Below are positions 1-12,960 of a stretch of DNA of 64,000 nucleotides, piece by piece (the first letter of the stretch is position 1; each line of letters begins with the position of its first letter). The translations under genes and the position numbers were made by a program. Where the stretch lies: NCBI RefSeq assembly GCF_021018805.1, contig NC_086249.1, positions 78,332,472-78,396,471 of the forward strand. The letters are read 5' to 3'. The notes under the pieces are model-generated. The model worked only from the letters and a program-made list of their open reading frames with translations. It ran no database searches and was not told the origin of the DNA. The DNA is from Prinia subflava. Its lineage: Eukaryota > Chordata > Aves > Passeriformes > Cisticolidae.

Positions 1-3000
1 TCTAGCTGTCTATATTATTCATCTAATCTGACACCTTCCCACGTATTTTTTTGTGGAAAACAATTTTTTGCTTACTTAAATTCCCTGATTTTAATTAATC
101 TTTCCCTCTTTTCCTTGCATTTTAAGCTACCTTAAAGATCAAGGACTGCTCATACCTACTGGGCTACAGCAGTACTGGATGATGTTCGAAAAACATTGCT
201 TATATAATGAGAATATCACCAGTTCTTACATTTTTAATTAAACTTCATTCTAAGTGTGCTTTCCAATACCTGTGTCATTACCCTAACTATTAATAAGCAA
301 CATAATATTTTCTCTCACTTCATCTGCATGGGATTGAGCTCTAAAATTTCCAAAGCATAAATTAGAGAGGAATTAAGGTTACAAAATAGAGCTAATGTCA
401 AGCTGAAACTCTTTTCATTAACTCAGTGCTCACTTCTGCCAAGGTCTGCAGCACATATTTGATTCTGTAACATCAGTGTGCTGAGATCATTCCAATACCA
501 TAATAGAGCACATTTAAAATGAGCAATTGAAAACTTGCAGCCTTAGCCCTGGATTTATTTGCTTTTCTTGGCTAAACGGTCAAAAAATAGCCTGGGTGGA
601 GATCTGGTTTCCGTTCACTTCAGTGGAGTTAATGCTGTGTTTGGCGAGTGCAAGGAGACATCAGGGAGGTGGAGGCATGCTGCAAGAAGTTGCACAGTGT
701 CAGTGTTGCACGGGCCACAGGCTTATTCAGAATGTTTTAGTAATTAAGGCTCCTATGAAACATAATATGTAAGTCAGTTTTCACGAAATAGTGTGACAGA
801 CGATAAACTTCTCTATCATGTGCAATATGTATTTTGGGAAATGTATAAAACTTATTTGAGTAACAGAAGGACTATTATAATTCCCATGTGCAAAACCAGA
901 GTAGGAACAAACCCATAGGAGATACACGTGTGTCTGTCCTCCATGGTGGAAAAGAGACTGAAAAATACAGTCTCATTAATGGGGAGACACTGTTCTAGTA
1001 AAAAATCCCACCATAGTTCAAAATTGCAGCTGTGTCACTTCAGTGTGAGTGTTACTTGTGTGATCACCAGAGGTCAGTGTCACCACAGGCTGCAGCGCAG
1101 AGAGGGAGGGAGATGCTGCTTATAAAAGATGAAAACAAGCTTGCCTGATCCCTCCAGAGTTTGCCCATGCTCTAACATCAAATATAACAAATTCAAAAGC
1201 CTCTTTCTTCCTTGTGAGATGGAGGGTAGATGAGTAGGGGGAGTACTGAGGAGGGAAAAGGACAAGGGGAAAAAGAATTGGGGAGCTGTAAGGAAATGGG
1301 AACAGGGATGAAATAAACTTGGCCAGCTGATTTGTGACCATAAAAGATACTGCCTTCAGATTCTAAATCAGACAAGTCCCACCTGTATTAAGGCATGTAC
1401 CTAGCAATATAAATTATTGCCAGCTTCAAATCTTAAGAAATTATGAGCCTGGCTCACAGTGTTTAAATAATTAAAAAGTATTGTTTTCTTTTCCTTTGTC
1501 CACAGAGCTGGGCTGTTTTTTTCTTTTTGCTGTATTCTCAAGCTTTGCTCCACTAACATAATACCCTGAGAAAGTATGTGTGAGTCTGTATGCATGCAAT
1601 TTTAATGACATACAAAATCTTCAGGTTGTCTAGTTTGCCTGCAGGGGTTGCAGTTTGAGAAAAACACAAGACGAGGAATAAACAGTGGGAGCTAGGAAGA
1701 CTGCTGCCTCAGTTGCTCACTGTCCTTTGACAAATGCTCCTATAGCTGTGGCCTTTGTGTATGGGTCAGAGGTGATGGATGAAGGTGTGTGAGCTATTGC
1801 TGCTCCCTCGCCCTGGTGTGACACCAGACCCTGCCTCACTGAGGGTATCAAGGGTGCCCTGCTCCACCCTTAGGTACCACCCGTTCTGCACGTGTGGGGC
1901 TGAGTGGGCATGCAGCACACACTGAAGCTGTGGTAGGGAGCAGTCATTCAGGAGCAGAAGGGATAGTAGAGTCACTTGTCTTTCTTGGGCACTTTGAGGT
2001 GTGTGAACAAGTTTAACAAAAATGTTTTCTACTGTTTTGTTCCTACTGGTATTTTTGGAAGTTAATCTCCTCCCAGTGCAGGTTGCAGCAATTTTAATAC
2101 TGATACAGAGATGTCCTGGGGTTAGATGCCCTGTATTTTGTAGGGATTTTTTTTTTTTTTTTTTTTTACAATGGCAGAATATTCCATTAGGAAAGGAACT
2201 GTGGAAAGCAACCACAGCTTGAGATTTTTTCCTGCTGAAATATTGTTTCTTCAGCTTTTACACCAAAGTTCTTGTGTTTGCCAGACTGGGGTTCAAACAT
2301 CAATCCAGCCACATAGCTCAGAAGCTGTGGTGTAACTGCCATGAAAGAAACAAGTCTGTTTCCAAGATCCCTCTGTACAATGCTGTGTTTTAACATGAAT
2401 ATCTTCTTCTTGTGATTGTATTAATGGCCAGATTTGGAAAAAAAAATTAAACTATCAGGTCTGGAGAATCATTTCTTGAGTAACCTGAGATATTTTTACA
2501 ATCAAAGAACATAGACCATCACTCATATGGAAGGCATTTACCTGCTACCAGGCAGAACATCAGTATTTATTCAACCATATCAGCTGCTCTCAATTCACTT
2601 CAGGGTAAAGTCCTCTTCAATAGTGCTCCAGAAAAATGATACTGCTTATCAAAAGGAATTATCTAGATAATGTCATGACAGATACATGACAAACTTGCTT
2701 TCTCTGCACAAGTCTTAGGGCTAAGCAAATACAAATTGAGCCTCTTTCCCGAGGCAAAATGCAATGTGATTTTTGCACAACCCAACTGAAGAAAAGTAGG
2801 ACAGTTCTCCACACTGAGCTTGAAAGTAGCACAGAGTAAAAGTCCTGAATCTGGTAGTCTTTAATGCAGAGTCCATATTACTAGAATTTATAAATACCAG
2901 ACATTTTGGATATTTGTTCCAATACACTTTCATTTGGAATTTGAATGATGTTTACTTGGTCTCAACATAGTGTTGTGATCTCTCTCAGGAGCTTCTATGA

Positions 3001-6000
3001 TCTACCATGAGGATGCCCTCAGAAGCTGCAGTGCAAAGGGCTGAACAAGTGTATGCTCCTATTTAGAGTCTCCCTATCTGAGATCCACCATCAGGTTAAA
3101 CAATCCATGGCAGCAGAATTCTAACAAGTTCACATAGCTACATTGAATTAAAGACATAATTTTAAAATAATAACAGAAAAAAAATATATAAATATAAAGC
3201 AAGGATTGATTAAATTTGCATATTTTCAACAGTTTGTTTTCCTTTAAACATTTCTGAATACTTTACCACTCATTTTCTTTTTTTCTTTCCCCCCAAAACA
3301 TACCTCACCTTTCCAAAATGCAGGCATATCTCAGATCAAGGCAAGCCTTTAAAAAAGGCACAGCTGGGAAGACACATTTCCTTAAAACTTTAACATAGCA
3401 AAAGTTCTTTGACCCCTAAAATCCAGCTTTCGTCTATAATTCTCAGTGCTTTTTATAGGTCAGTCTGGTCTTAAAGTATTAAATCAGAAACACTTTCCAG
3501 CCATATTTAATGGTGTTTAGGGAACCATGCTAATTGTAAAGTAGTAGTAATAACAACAATAGCCCATGTCAGTATGGGAGCTGGTAGAGATGAGTACATT
3601 TAATAAGTCTGATAGAAAGCATGAAATTTAATTAATGCTCTTTGGCAAGCTTCCGAGTTGTGTCAAGACATGGAAGAAACCCACTTATGGGTTAACTCTG
3701 TGAGGGCTGCTGAGTCTCAGTAACAGGCAGCTGAAAAACTTTCTGTGCCACTTAAGCTGCTGAGCACTCAACCCATTTCTGTACTTTCTGCACCTTGCAG
3801 GGGTAACAGAGACACCACAACACTGCTGGCAGCAGATGCAATGAAAATCTTCCCCAGAGGATGAGCGTGTATAAAAAAAGAGACCTTGCCAAAATATGCA
3901 CCTCTCTTTTGCAAGCTTGGGACAACAACACCCCTGTAACGATCTCTGAATGCCGAGGCATGCTTTCAGCTCTTCAGAGAGAAAAAGGCAGCAGTTCAGG
4001 CAGTAGCTATGCAAGAAAATCTCTTGTTCTAGCCACCAATGTTTATGGGTGCCTGAGCTTGTTTGGGTTGTATGAACTGTGGAAGAAGGCAGGCAGGATT
4101 TTCATATTGTTTAGCTGAAGGGACTTAATACATTCAGAAATGAAAATTTCTTTCAGTTTCCGTATTTCAGTGAAGAAAAATAGGTTCTGCAAGAAAGGTG
4201 ATCTACTTCTGTCTCTGGCTGAATAAAAGGATGAGAATGTTCCTAATTCAAGTACCTAACTATCCTACTCTTCTGAAGTTAGACATCCAAGTGAGCTGCC
4301 TGAAGCTCAGACCATCTTGGATGTCCCCTCCTGCTGAATGCTCAGGCTGATGCCTGAGAGTTGCCTGCTAATGCTGTAGAGGAGCAGACATATCTGAGGG
4401 ATAGGCAATGAAACAATCCAGAGGTTTTTGAGGTTCCATATGACATGTGGTGGAGTAGGACATCTGGAGGACTTTAAATTCCCAGGTGGTTTATTCCATG
4501 TAATAGAGAGAAGGAGAATACAGCTGGGTGAAAAAAGGTGATTAACACAAAAAAGGAAAAAAAACCCTATTTTCATAACAAAGCAGTTTAGCAAGATTTT
4601 GGTATTGTGTCCAAGGTCAAAAAAGCAGGTTGGCTTCAGGTTTTCTCTTGCTGTTAAGTGATTCACATCCGCAGAGTTCCAAAGAAGGATGCAGAAAAAG
4701 ACTGGAGACTTCTATGTTAGTGAAACCTCAGTTTAACACAGCACTGCTAGCTCCTGCTCTGAGGCACTCTCATTTCCACCTCATCTAAACTGCAGAGCTG
4801 TGCAGTGCACCCTGAATGTCTGCCTCACATCTTGGCCTTCCTCTCCTGAGGCAGAGACTGTGGTCACAGGCTTACCCACAGAGGCAGGGCATGTGTAGGG
4901 GAACAACGCATCAGGGAAGCAGAGAGAGAGGCACTTTCTGCTGGCGCTACTGACAGTTGGACAGCCTCTGGAAAAATTGAAAGGCATGGTCTGCACGTAG
5001 TTTTTAAATGTGTAAACCCACAGTTTTCCTACTTCCTGCAAGGCTGGGATTTCTCTAGCAACACATTTTGTTAATAAGCACTGGACAATTACCTCTGACT
5101 ACATCTCCTTAACAATTGAGTCTGTTCTGTAACTCCATGCATTTTCTGCTGCCTGGTATGACTACTGAAATATATGTAAAATTTATGTATGTAGGTATGT
5201 ATACTAAAGTGCTGGTATGTATACTAAAAATCTCCAGGTTTCCCAGTCCATACATTTGATAAGTTTGTTCTGGGCATGCAGCTGATAGCACTATGGACTG
5301 GAGCTGTGGCAGTGCCTGTGATGCTACATGGAGAGAAGAGTCTTGCATTTATTCACACAAAGCCCCAGTGATTCACACAAATCATTCCAGGTCTCACAGG
5401 AAGGCAGATAAAGCATTTGCAGTTTGGATTCTTCTTGTCTTTTCCAAAGTCCTGTTCTCAGGAGCCTGGGACTGTCATAGGCAGTTAGGGAAAGTACTTG
5501 AAAACAGCACAATTTCATGCCATTTGAAGCTGTGATCTTCTACATATTTCAAATTACAAATTGCTAAGAGCTTGTTTTTTACTTCAGAGAAAGATACTGT
5601 AACATATGTGGTGTACATTCATATAAATGTGAGTACCTTTACTTTTAAAAGACCACCAGGGAGACTTGCTGGCAATTTTCTATAGAGAAGGAAGTGGAAA
5701 TGGATGTGGACTGCTAATACCAGAATATTACCTACCATCTGGATAGGCTTAACACATGATAAACTGTGAGGTTTGAACATAGATTTGTGGTGCTTGAGGA
5801 GATTGTTTAAAAGCCTGTCTACATTATACTGGCCTGACTCTCATCCTGTGGAGCCTTAGTCTGTTTCTTTTTATAAGGGGAACACAGAGTAACAATTGAG
5901 AGATACAGAAGCCTCAAATTTAGAATCATATACTAGAAATAAAAGTGTTTTTAGAGCTTTTCTACTATTTTTCTTTCTTTTTTTTTTTTTTTTACATCAC

Positions 6001-6859
6001 CTCTATTCAATTACAGAGCTCTAGATTCATAGATTATGAAACCAAAGAGAAAAACTGTATTCAAACGGGTTTTTTTACCTCCCATTTAACAAGGACCAAA
6101 AGGCTTTTAAACTCCTTGGTTTAGCTCCAAATCTCAGCTTCTCATGGAGCTACACAGTTTATTAAAAATTTTTAGACTTGTTTCAATATTTTTTTCTGAT
6201 GTAGAATCTATTAAATGTGTTAACACCTTGTTTGGGACTTAATTACTATCACATAGAAAGTGTAACTTGTTACTTCAATTTACGACTACTGTAGGGTTGT
6301 TACAGTTATGATGGCCAGAGGGTATAAAAAGCAGATGTCATAAGGCCCAGCGGTATTTTTTAGAAGACAGATTGATACAGTTGAGAAAAAAAGAGGAGAA
6401 TTAGAACTTTTGTACCTAGGAGCTCACCTGCTTTTTATCAATGATATGAGTTAGACCCAAAAATTAATACTTCTCCCTGAAAATGTTGCCTGACATAAGA
6501 ACCATGCAGGCATAATTTGTTGGGGTCAGTTATTGCAAGGGTAAATTATAAAGCACTACAACCTTCTGATGGCTTTTCTCTGGCCTGGAAAGAGCAGAAT
6601 GGGTGCCAGAGGTTCTGTGATGTGCAGTGTCAATGTACAGCTATAGGAGGGTGAGTTTTATTCTCCCTCTCGTCCTCTTCTCTCCCCACTGTCCTCTTGC
6701 TGGGTTATGCCCCAACCCAGTGTTGCTCTTAAGTGAGTTATCAGGAGACTGATTCAGCTGGCATTGTCTCATCAGTCTACCCTCTTTTTGTTTATCACTG
6801 CTACAGTTTTCTAACCACCCTGAAAATTTGTAAGTGATCACTTTGGTTTCAAATCATGC
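1..6859. other. non-coding AT-rich stretch, no gene recognised
   Basis: I see no coding exon, RNA gene or recognisable transposon here. Open frames are short (at most about 149 codons, one running through the T-tract) and their translations resemble no family I know. Low-complexity items are a poly-T run at about 2148-2167, another at about 5980-5994, and a 20-bp tandem duplication in which the 15-mer ggtatgtatactaaa occurs at 5194 and again at 5214. A somewhat GC-richer patch at about 1750-1990 could be a decayed repeat, but I could not name it. The stretch is best read as intergenic or intronic DNA. Confidence 0.6.
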
Positions 6860-7440
6860 AGTTCTGGAGGAGTCTCAAAGGGTCATCTAGACCATATCTC
6901 TACTAGAGATCAGATGAAAGTGAACTTACATAGACCCAACATAATTAATCAATTCATAAAAGTCGTCATTGAAAAACGCTCGGCTTTTCTAGGTATCCTC
7001 TTTGTGACAGTTAACTGTATTATAGTTCAGAAAATTCTTTCAAACAAAACAAAAGTTATTCCTTTTTTTTCTATTCTAAGTCTTTTCTTCTGAACCAATA
7101 CAAATATTTCACACCACAGCATTAAAAACTGATTCCTGAGGACCTGACAAGGAAAACATAATTTCTGTGAGAATTCCTTTTGCAATTTCAAGAAAAACTC
7201 ATACTTTTGAAGCTATTCAAGATACACCATGTTGAGTTTATTGTTGTTTTACTTTCTTAATCAAAGCTTTGTGAGGTACCAACTCAAATGCCTTACAGTA
7301 CTTGTGGGACCATTATTACACCTTTATCAACAAAACACATCCAATATTTGAAAGCTAATGAGCTATCTAAGGCAGTTTCTTAATCATGCCTATTCCTTTC
7401 CAGCAGAAAACCCCAAACTTAATCCTTCCCCTGCCAAGCC
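6860..7440 (-). mobile_element. ancient, highly diverged CR1 LINE relic (antisense)
   Basis: Several short segments, in the right order, resemble the reverse complement of an old CR1 element. A gggtcatctagaccat-like segment at about 6879 resembles the CR1 3' end. A segment near 7006-7045 (gtgacagttaactgtattat) is followed by a caaatgccttacagtacttg-like segment at about 7285-7307, which resembles the end of the CR1 reverse transcriptase region. Matches between these islands are poor, so the copy would be old, or two relics lying close together. The reading frame is destroyed. It could instead be chance similarity. Confidence 0.35.
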
Positions 7441-10400
7441 CTTCCTCTGGCTTATATGAAATATCTCTTTTTTAGAAAACTGGGAGGGAATGAATCTTGT
7501 TTTGTGAAAGGCAGAAAAACAAAGCTGTTGGTTCCTGTTTTCTCCTTACCTCTTCCCATCGCCTACAAGAAAACAAGCTGGCTAAGTTGTACACGTACAT
7601 ATAATTAAAGTGAAGCCATTTTGGAAATAATTCCAATTTACGATGAAAAAGTGAGGTATTAGCTCACAAATGATGTGTTTCAAAATTAAAGGTGTGCATA
7701 GGTTAAGTTTAAGTTGATTGTTAAACATAAAATATGTCAATTAAAAAACCAACAACCCTACTAACTACTGTCATTTTCAGAACAAGTGAATGAGAACATC
7801 AAGTAATGAATTGAAATTAACTTGTTTCTCAGTAATCACAGTCTATCTAATTTCTTATGTCTTAAACATCTGTTACTTACACATCAAAGGAAGGGTGGTT
7901 ATACTGAAAGAAACTGGACAGTGTAGCTAGCTATTGGGGAGCCTTCCTTGCCAAACAGAAAATACCCTATTACACCCAGAGAAAAAAAAGAACCTGAGTA
8001 ATTTTTACATAGATATATTTTAGTCATATATTCAGTATTTCCACAGAGAATCCCTGCTGAATCATATGCTTTGGGATAAGAGGGCAACAAAAATTAAAGT
8101 GATTATTCATTACAGTTATTTTCATTACATTAATTATAAAGTCAGTTTCACTATATTTTTCCTCCCACTTCTTTTAACTGAAATCTGGCTGAAGTGAAGC
8201 CTAAGTTCAGTACAATGTAATTTAATGGAAGGTTTAGCTAGGAAGAGGTAATGAACACCTGTATCAAAAGTAGTGGTTACCATAAAATGATACGTGTGTT
8301 AAATATTTACCAGATCGCAGTATTATTTTCTGCTCAAAGTTTACGGAACTACTTAGTGTCCTAGGCTTGATGATGTGATAACCCTTGGTAAATATTGATT
8401 TTTAAATGGTGACCACTGTACAAATTTATACTTGCTAATGGAGGTCCACAAAGCAAACAGTACTAATTGAGCAAAAGCAAGGCACTTCTTCAGCTCGTAT
8501 GTTTGACTTGACATACCGTGCCAGACACAATGCAGCTCCCATGTGTTTCCCACCAAAACGAGGGATGTTCACCACACCTCTGGACAACATGGAGACGTAA
8601 AGGTAAAGAATAAAGTATCTGGTAATTTTTCCTTGTGTAATCTACATCTTCACAGAAAGCCAAATGAGGTATTGACAGTTCTCAAAACACTCATCATTCT
8701 ACCTTCTCTTAACACCTGTTTTTGCTGCCTCACACTTCCTTCCATATTTTTTAACCTTTTAATCTTTGTGTTTTCAAACTCTTTGGCAAAACAGAGTCAT
8801 GGCTAGTAGTTCTAATGGCAAAGCTTTTCCTCAAACCATGATTCTGAGGATCTGTCTTGGTTTTTTCCTCATTTCAAAGACTCATTCATAAGAGGAACTG
8901 AAGAGTCACCCTGACATCACAGGGCTAGATTTTTGGACTGCAGAAAAGAAGATGTTAAGACTCACAGAACACAGATCTCAGTGACATGGGCTGAGATCTG
9001 AAGGGGCTTCTTCACCATTGCACAACGGCTTTGAAGCAGTATTGGAGAGACCATCCCTGCACTTGTACTCTGCCAATCTGCACTTGGACTCAAGTTATAT
9101 TTTATTTTATGCAGAGCGGGAAAGAATTCACTCCACAAGTGATGTAGAGTTACTTACTGGGTGTAAGTGCTTTGCCCATGTTCCAAAAATACTTAACATA
9201 CTGCAGGCTGCACACTGCAAGATTATTCATTTTAAATGCATAGAATTGAAGAGATTGTGAGATTACTGAGAAAAAATGCTTATGTATTGCTGGACCTTAA
9301 ATTTCACCCATTTACCCTAGACTGAGCACCCCAATTAAGGCTGGACCATATCTTCTGAAAAGAAACCCTGGCTTGAGATGAGTTGAATTTTTTAAAAAAT
9401 GGAAAATCCCCAACTTTCTGGAAGATGACTTTATCAGATTGTACACTGCTCCCCTGGCATTTCAAGCATGGTGAAAGTCAACATGCAAAAATTTCTTCTG
9501 TCACATTGTAGAGAAGAAGCAAATCAGTCATACTCAAATTTGGTATACTGTACATAAATGAAAAATAATTTTAAAAATAGCTGTATATGTGTAGGGCAAA
9601 TCTTTATCAAGAGCTTTATGCTTTGAGAAGATACTTAGTGAATTATTATAATTAGATGGAGCAAGAAGACCTCAAATCTGATTTACCCGCTCTGGTAGTA
9701 TCCACCAGACAGTGAAGAGCTGTTGAAGAAGCACTAGGAATAAGGCAGTAATGACCCTCCCAAGCTTGGCTTTGTTTAGTCCATTGCAGTGGAAGGAAGT
9801 ATAACCTAAGTCCACTGAGCTAGTTAATCAGATACTTTCAGGCCAGAGCTGTTTATAGGTTAAGCTTCCCAAGAAGAGCTTGTATGAATAAACTTCTCTA
9901 AAATATTTCATGATTTTTGAAATGAATTTTATGTTCCATGTAAGAACTTATGACAGCCTAGCTTGCCAGCTAAAGCTCTTTCAGCATGTTACATTCACAA
10001 TTTGACCTGTATTTCAAGCATAGCCTTCACAGATAAATGATAGTATTGGTGGATGTGTACACCTCAGCCACCTGGGCTCTGTTTAGGTGGAATCTCTTTT
10101 AGATCTCTAACTTTTAATGGTGCTCTGAGCTTATATCTGTAAGAAAGAGTTGTAGCAAATGACCAGTTGGCAACCAAGAAGATTAGTGGGTGTTTTGAAT
10201 GTTTTTGCTGCTATAAATTGCAACCTATTGTTACATTTCTGTAGCTATAGAGCAATTGTATATTTGCATAAAATATATGAGTCTCTGACATGAGAATATT
10301 AACAGGTGCTTCCAACAATCTTATTGCTTTCTTAGACAATAATGATGTGTTATCAAAATGTACAGCATTGTCCCCATAGTATCTTTACTTCAAAACACTG

Positions 10401-12887
10401 AAACTGAAGAAGGAAAAATACATACTTTTGCCCTTTCTAAAGGGAAAACCTGAGCAAATTTTGCTTAAGCAAAGACATCAGGTCTCACAGTCAGCAAGGG
10501 TGGGTAGTGAACAGAACAGAGCCTTCTCAGTTGGATAGCAGTGAGGGGCTCAGCCTTTCTGTACCATGTCTGGGGACAGACTTCCCACAAGCCACACATG
10601 CTGTAGAGCCACATGAGAAGTCTGGCTGACAAGAGTCTGTGGAGGTTGTGACTGCTGGAAACCATACACTTCAAACTGTTGTAAACTCAGAGAAAATCCT
10701 TGGCACAAAATCATGTGGAGCTCAAGGCTTTGAAAAACCCTACTAGTGTTATTATTGAAGACACCTAAGTCTTTCCAGCTAAGCTTTCCAGCTTGGCTTT
10801 CCCAAGGTTTCAGGACTGATCCATCTGAGGACCACCAGCTGTCAGACCTGGAGGGAACCAGTCTTGCTGTCCACATGGTTTTGTGAGAACTTGCAACAGC
10901 TGAAGACAACTCAGCCTGTGAACTTTATACAGAGCTGAAGTTTCAAAATATCATAAGAAGTCATGTAAAATCAACTGCAGTAGATGCTGCCCTAGAGCCT
11001 TACAAACACTGAACCACACCACACAATACAGCAACAGAGAAACTGTTTCATAACACAAAACCATTGCAACTTTATCTATTAATGGCACAGAAAATAACTG
11101 AGGCCAAAAGGGAGGAGAATCTCCAAGTCTGTTTCATCAGCTCCATGCCAAATTGTGGACTGAAATCTGAGCAATACCTTTAAATCTGAAGCAAAGTCTG
11201 GCAGCCCCTGCAAAAATTTGTGCTGAACTATGTTACATGACTTCAACTCTGAATCCAATTTATTTGTACTAAACCTGCAGTTACTATTAGCAGATTTCAA
11301 GCTAAACATATACGTCAGTTGAATATATGAATGTATGCGTTACTTCTTTCCGAGTTTGTGCTTAGCTAATAAATGTTACAACCATTTTTTTTGTCTTATC
11401 TCTGTACATTTACTCTGTGTTGTCTATGGAAAGTACCTTACATATTCCTAACATCCTCTTCTTCTTTCTTTCCACAACAACTTTGATTCTACACAAGGGA
11501 GACACATCAATGATTTCTATTTGTTAATATCATTTAATGGTTCTCTAGGTGATTTTATTTATATTCTCTCCTTTTCTAAGTTACTCAGCTATATAGATAA
11601 ATGTATATATGAATACATGTAGCTTCACTAGAAATAAGGAAAATATCTTACATGATTCCAGTTCTGTGTACCAATTAAATTAGCCAAAAGGTTTTGTTAT
11701 CAGTTACAATGAAATACCTGCTCTATTAAAATCACCAGGTAAGTGCCATCCTGGACTTCAACTAAAATTACAAAAACCCCCTTCTCCCACATGCATTTTT
11801 ATTTTTTTTCCAGTTTGCACTGCTCACTGTGTGCAGAAGTGTGCAGCAGTATTAGATGCACCCAGAATACAGACCAATAAAATATTTACAAACAGATGAA
11901 AGTGATATGAGTGGGTTTTGTGTTGTTTGGTGAGGGTTTTTTTTGTTGATTTTTGTTTTTGTTTAAAGAACAAAACTGAAGTATATCTTGATCTTTTGGC
12001 AGGGTTTGGGAATGACTTTAAAAAACCCCAGGAGTAGGAGGGATAGGCTGAAGAAAAAGCTGCCTTTTCCTACCAGTGGCTTGGACAAGGCATTCTATAG
12101 TATTGTCCTGCTCATGTAAATGCTTGGATGCTCTGCAGGTCATTTCCCTTCAGTCACAGTCCCTTGTGACTGAAGAAAGTCTAGATTTACTTTTTTTTAA
12201 AAGAAAATTCTTCATAGGCTGTATGGTTTTCCAAGAACAGTTAGGTAAAATTACATTAGGATTTGCATGGATGTGAGAAATCTTGGCTCATATTTGAAAA
12301 TGCTTCATTCCACATCATCTCCCCTGCCACCCTCCAAAAAAAAGGAGAAATAGCATGATAAAAATATAATCAGTGGCATTATGAAAAGAAGAAAAGTGCA
12401 AAATGTCTTTAGAACTTATAAATTTATACTTGTCTTTATATATTAGTTTTAATGAGTTTATATGTCAGCTTATTGTAATAAAACTGATAAAATGTGTGTC
12501 TGTAAATGATGAACTTACTTTATGTGATGGTCTTTCTACTTATGAGACAAAAAATTTTAGAAATAATGACTCATCTAGAGTGTGTGCTTATTTCAGACTC
12601 TGAAAATTAAACTCTGAATATGGAGAAACCCAGTCATAGCACACAAGAGAGAACACACAATGAGATCACCAGGAGTTTTCCAGCTATGTTATGCATCAGC
12701 TGTGGGGTACTGCATGGTTCCTTGATCTATAAAGGTATAGAAAATTATGTAGAGTTTTCTTCATTGGTCTGAAAAATAAAAAACTTTGTGGAAGCAAGCT
12801 CACAATTACTCTTTCTTTTAGGTCTGAAACTATGTAATATGGAAAATGCCATTTGGTGGTTATATGTGTAAACTGTTGTTGTTTCAT
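7441..12887. other. non-coding AT-rich stretch, nothing recognised
   Basis: This is AT-rich sequence with only short random open frames and no exon with convincing splice sites, RNA gene or named repeat. T-rich runs occur near 11930-11965. Nothing in the base composition or motif content separates it from ordinary avian intergenic or intronic DNA. Confidence 0.55.
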
Positions 12888-12960
12888 AGAATATAATATG
12901 TTGGAAGGGACCCATTAGGATCACTGAGTTTCAGATAATTCTCTTGAAGATGCAATTGAT
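12888..12960 (-). mobile_element. short CR1 3' tail fragment (antisense)
   Basis: The sequence catagaatataatatgttgg followed by aagggacc and a GATCACTGAG-like stretch resembles the reverse complement of a CR1 3' end (tail octamer, then the GGTTGGAAGGGACC block). Only about 50-70 bp is recognisable, which is typical of a heavily 5'-truncated CR1 insertion. It has no coding capacity. Confidence 0.55.

Noticed and set aside
1766..2215. 149-codon minus-strand frame
   Set aside because: It runs through a simple T-tract (a lysine run in translation) and shows no recognisable domain.
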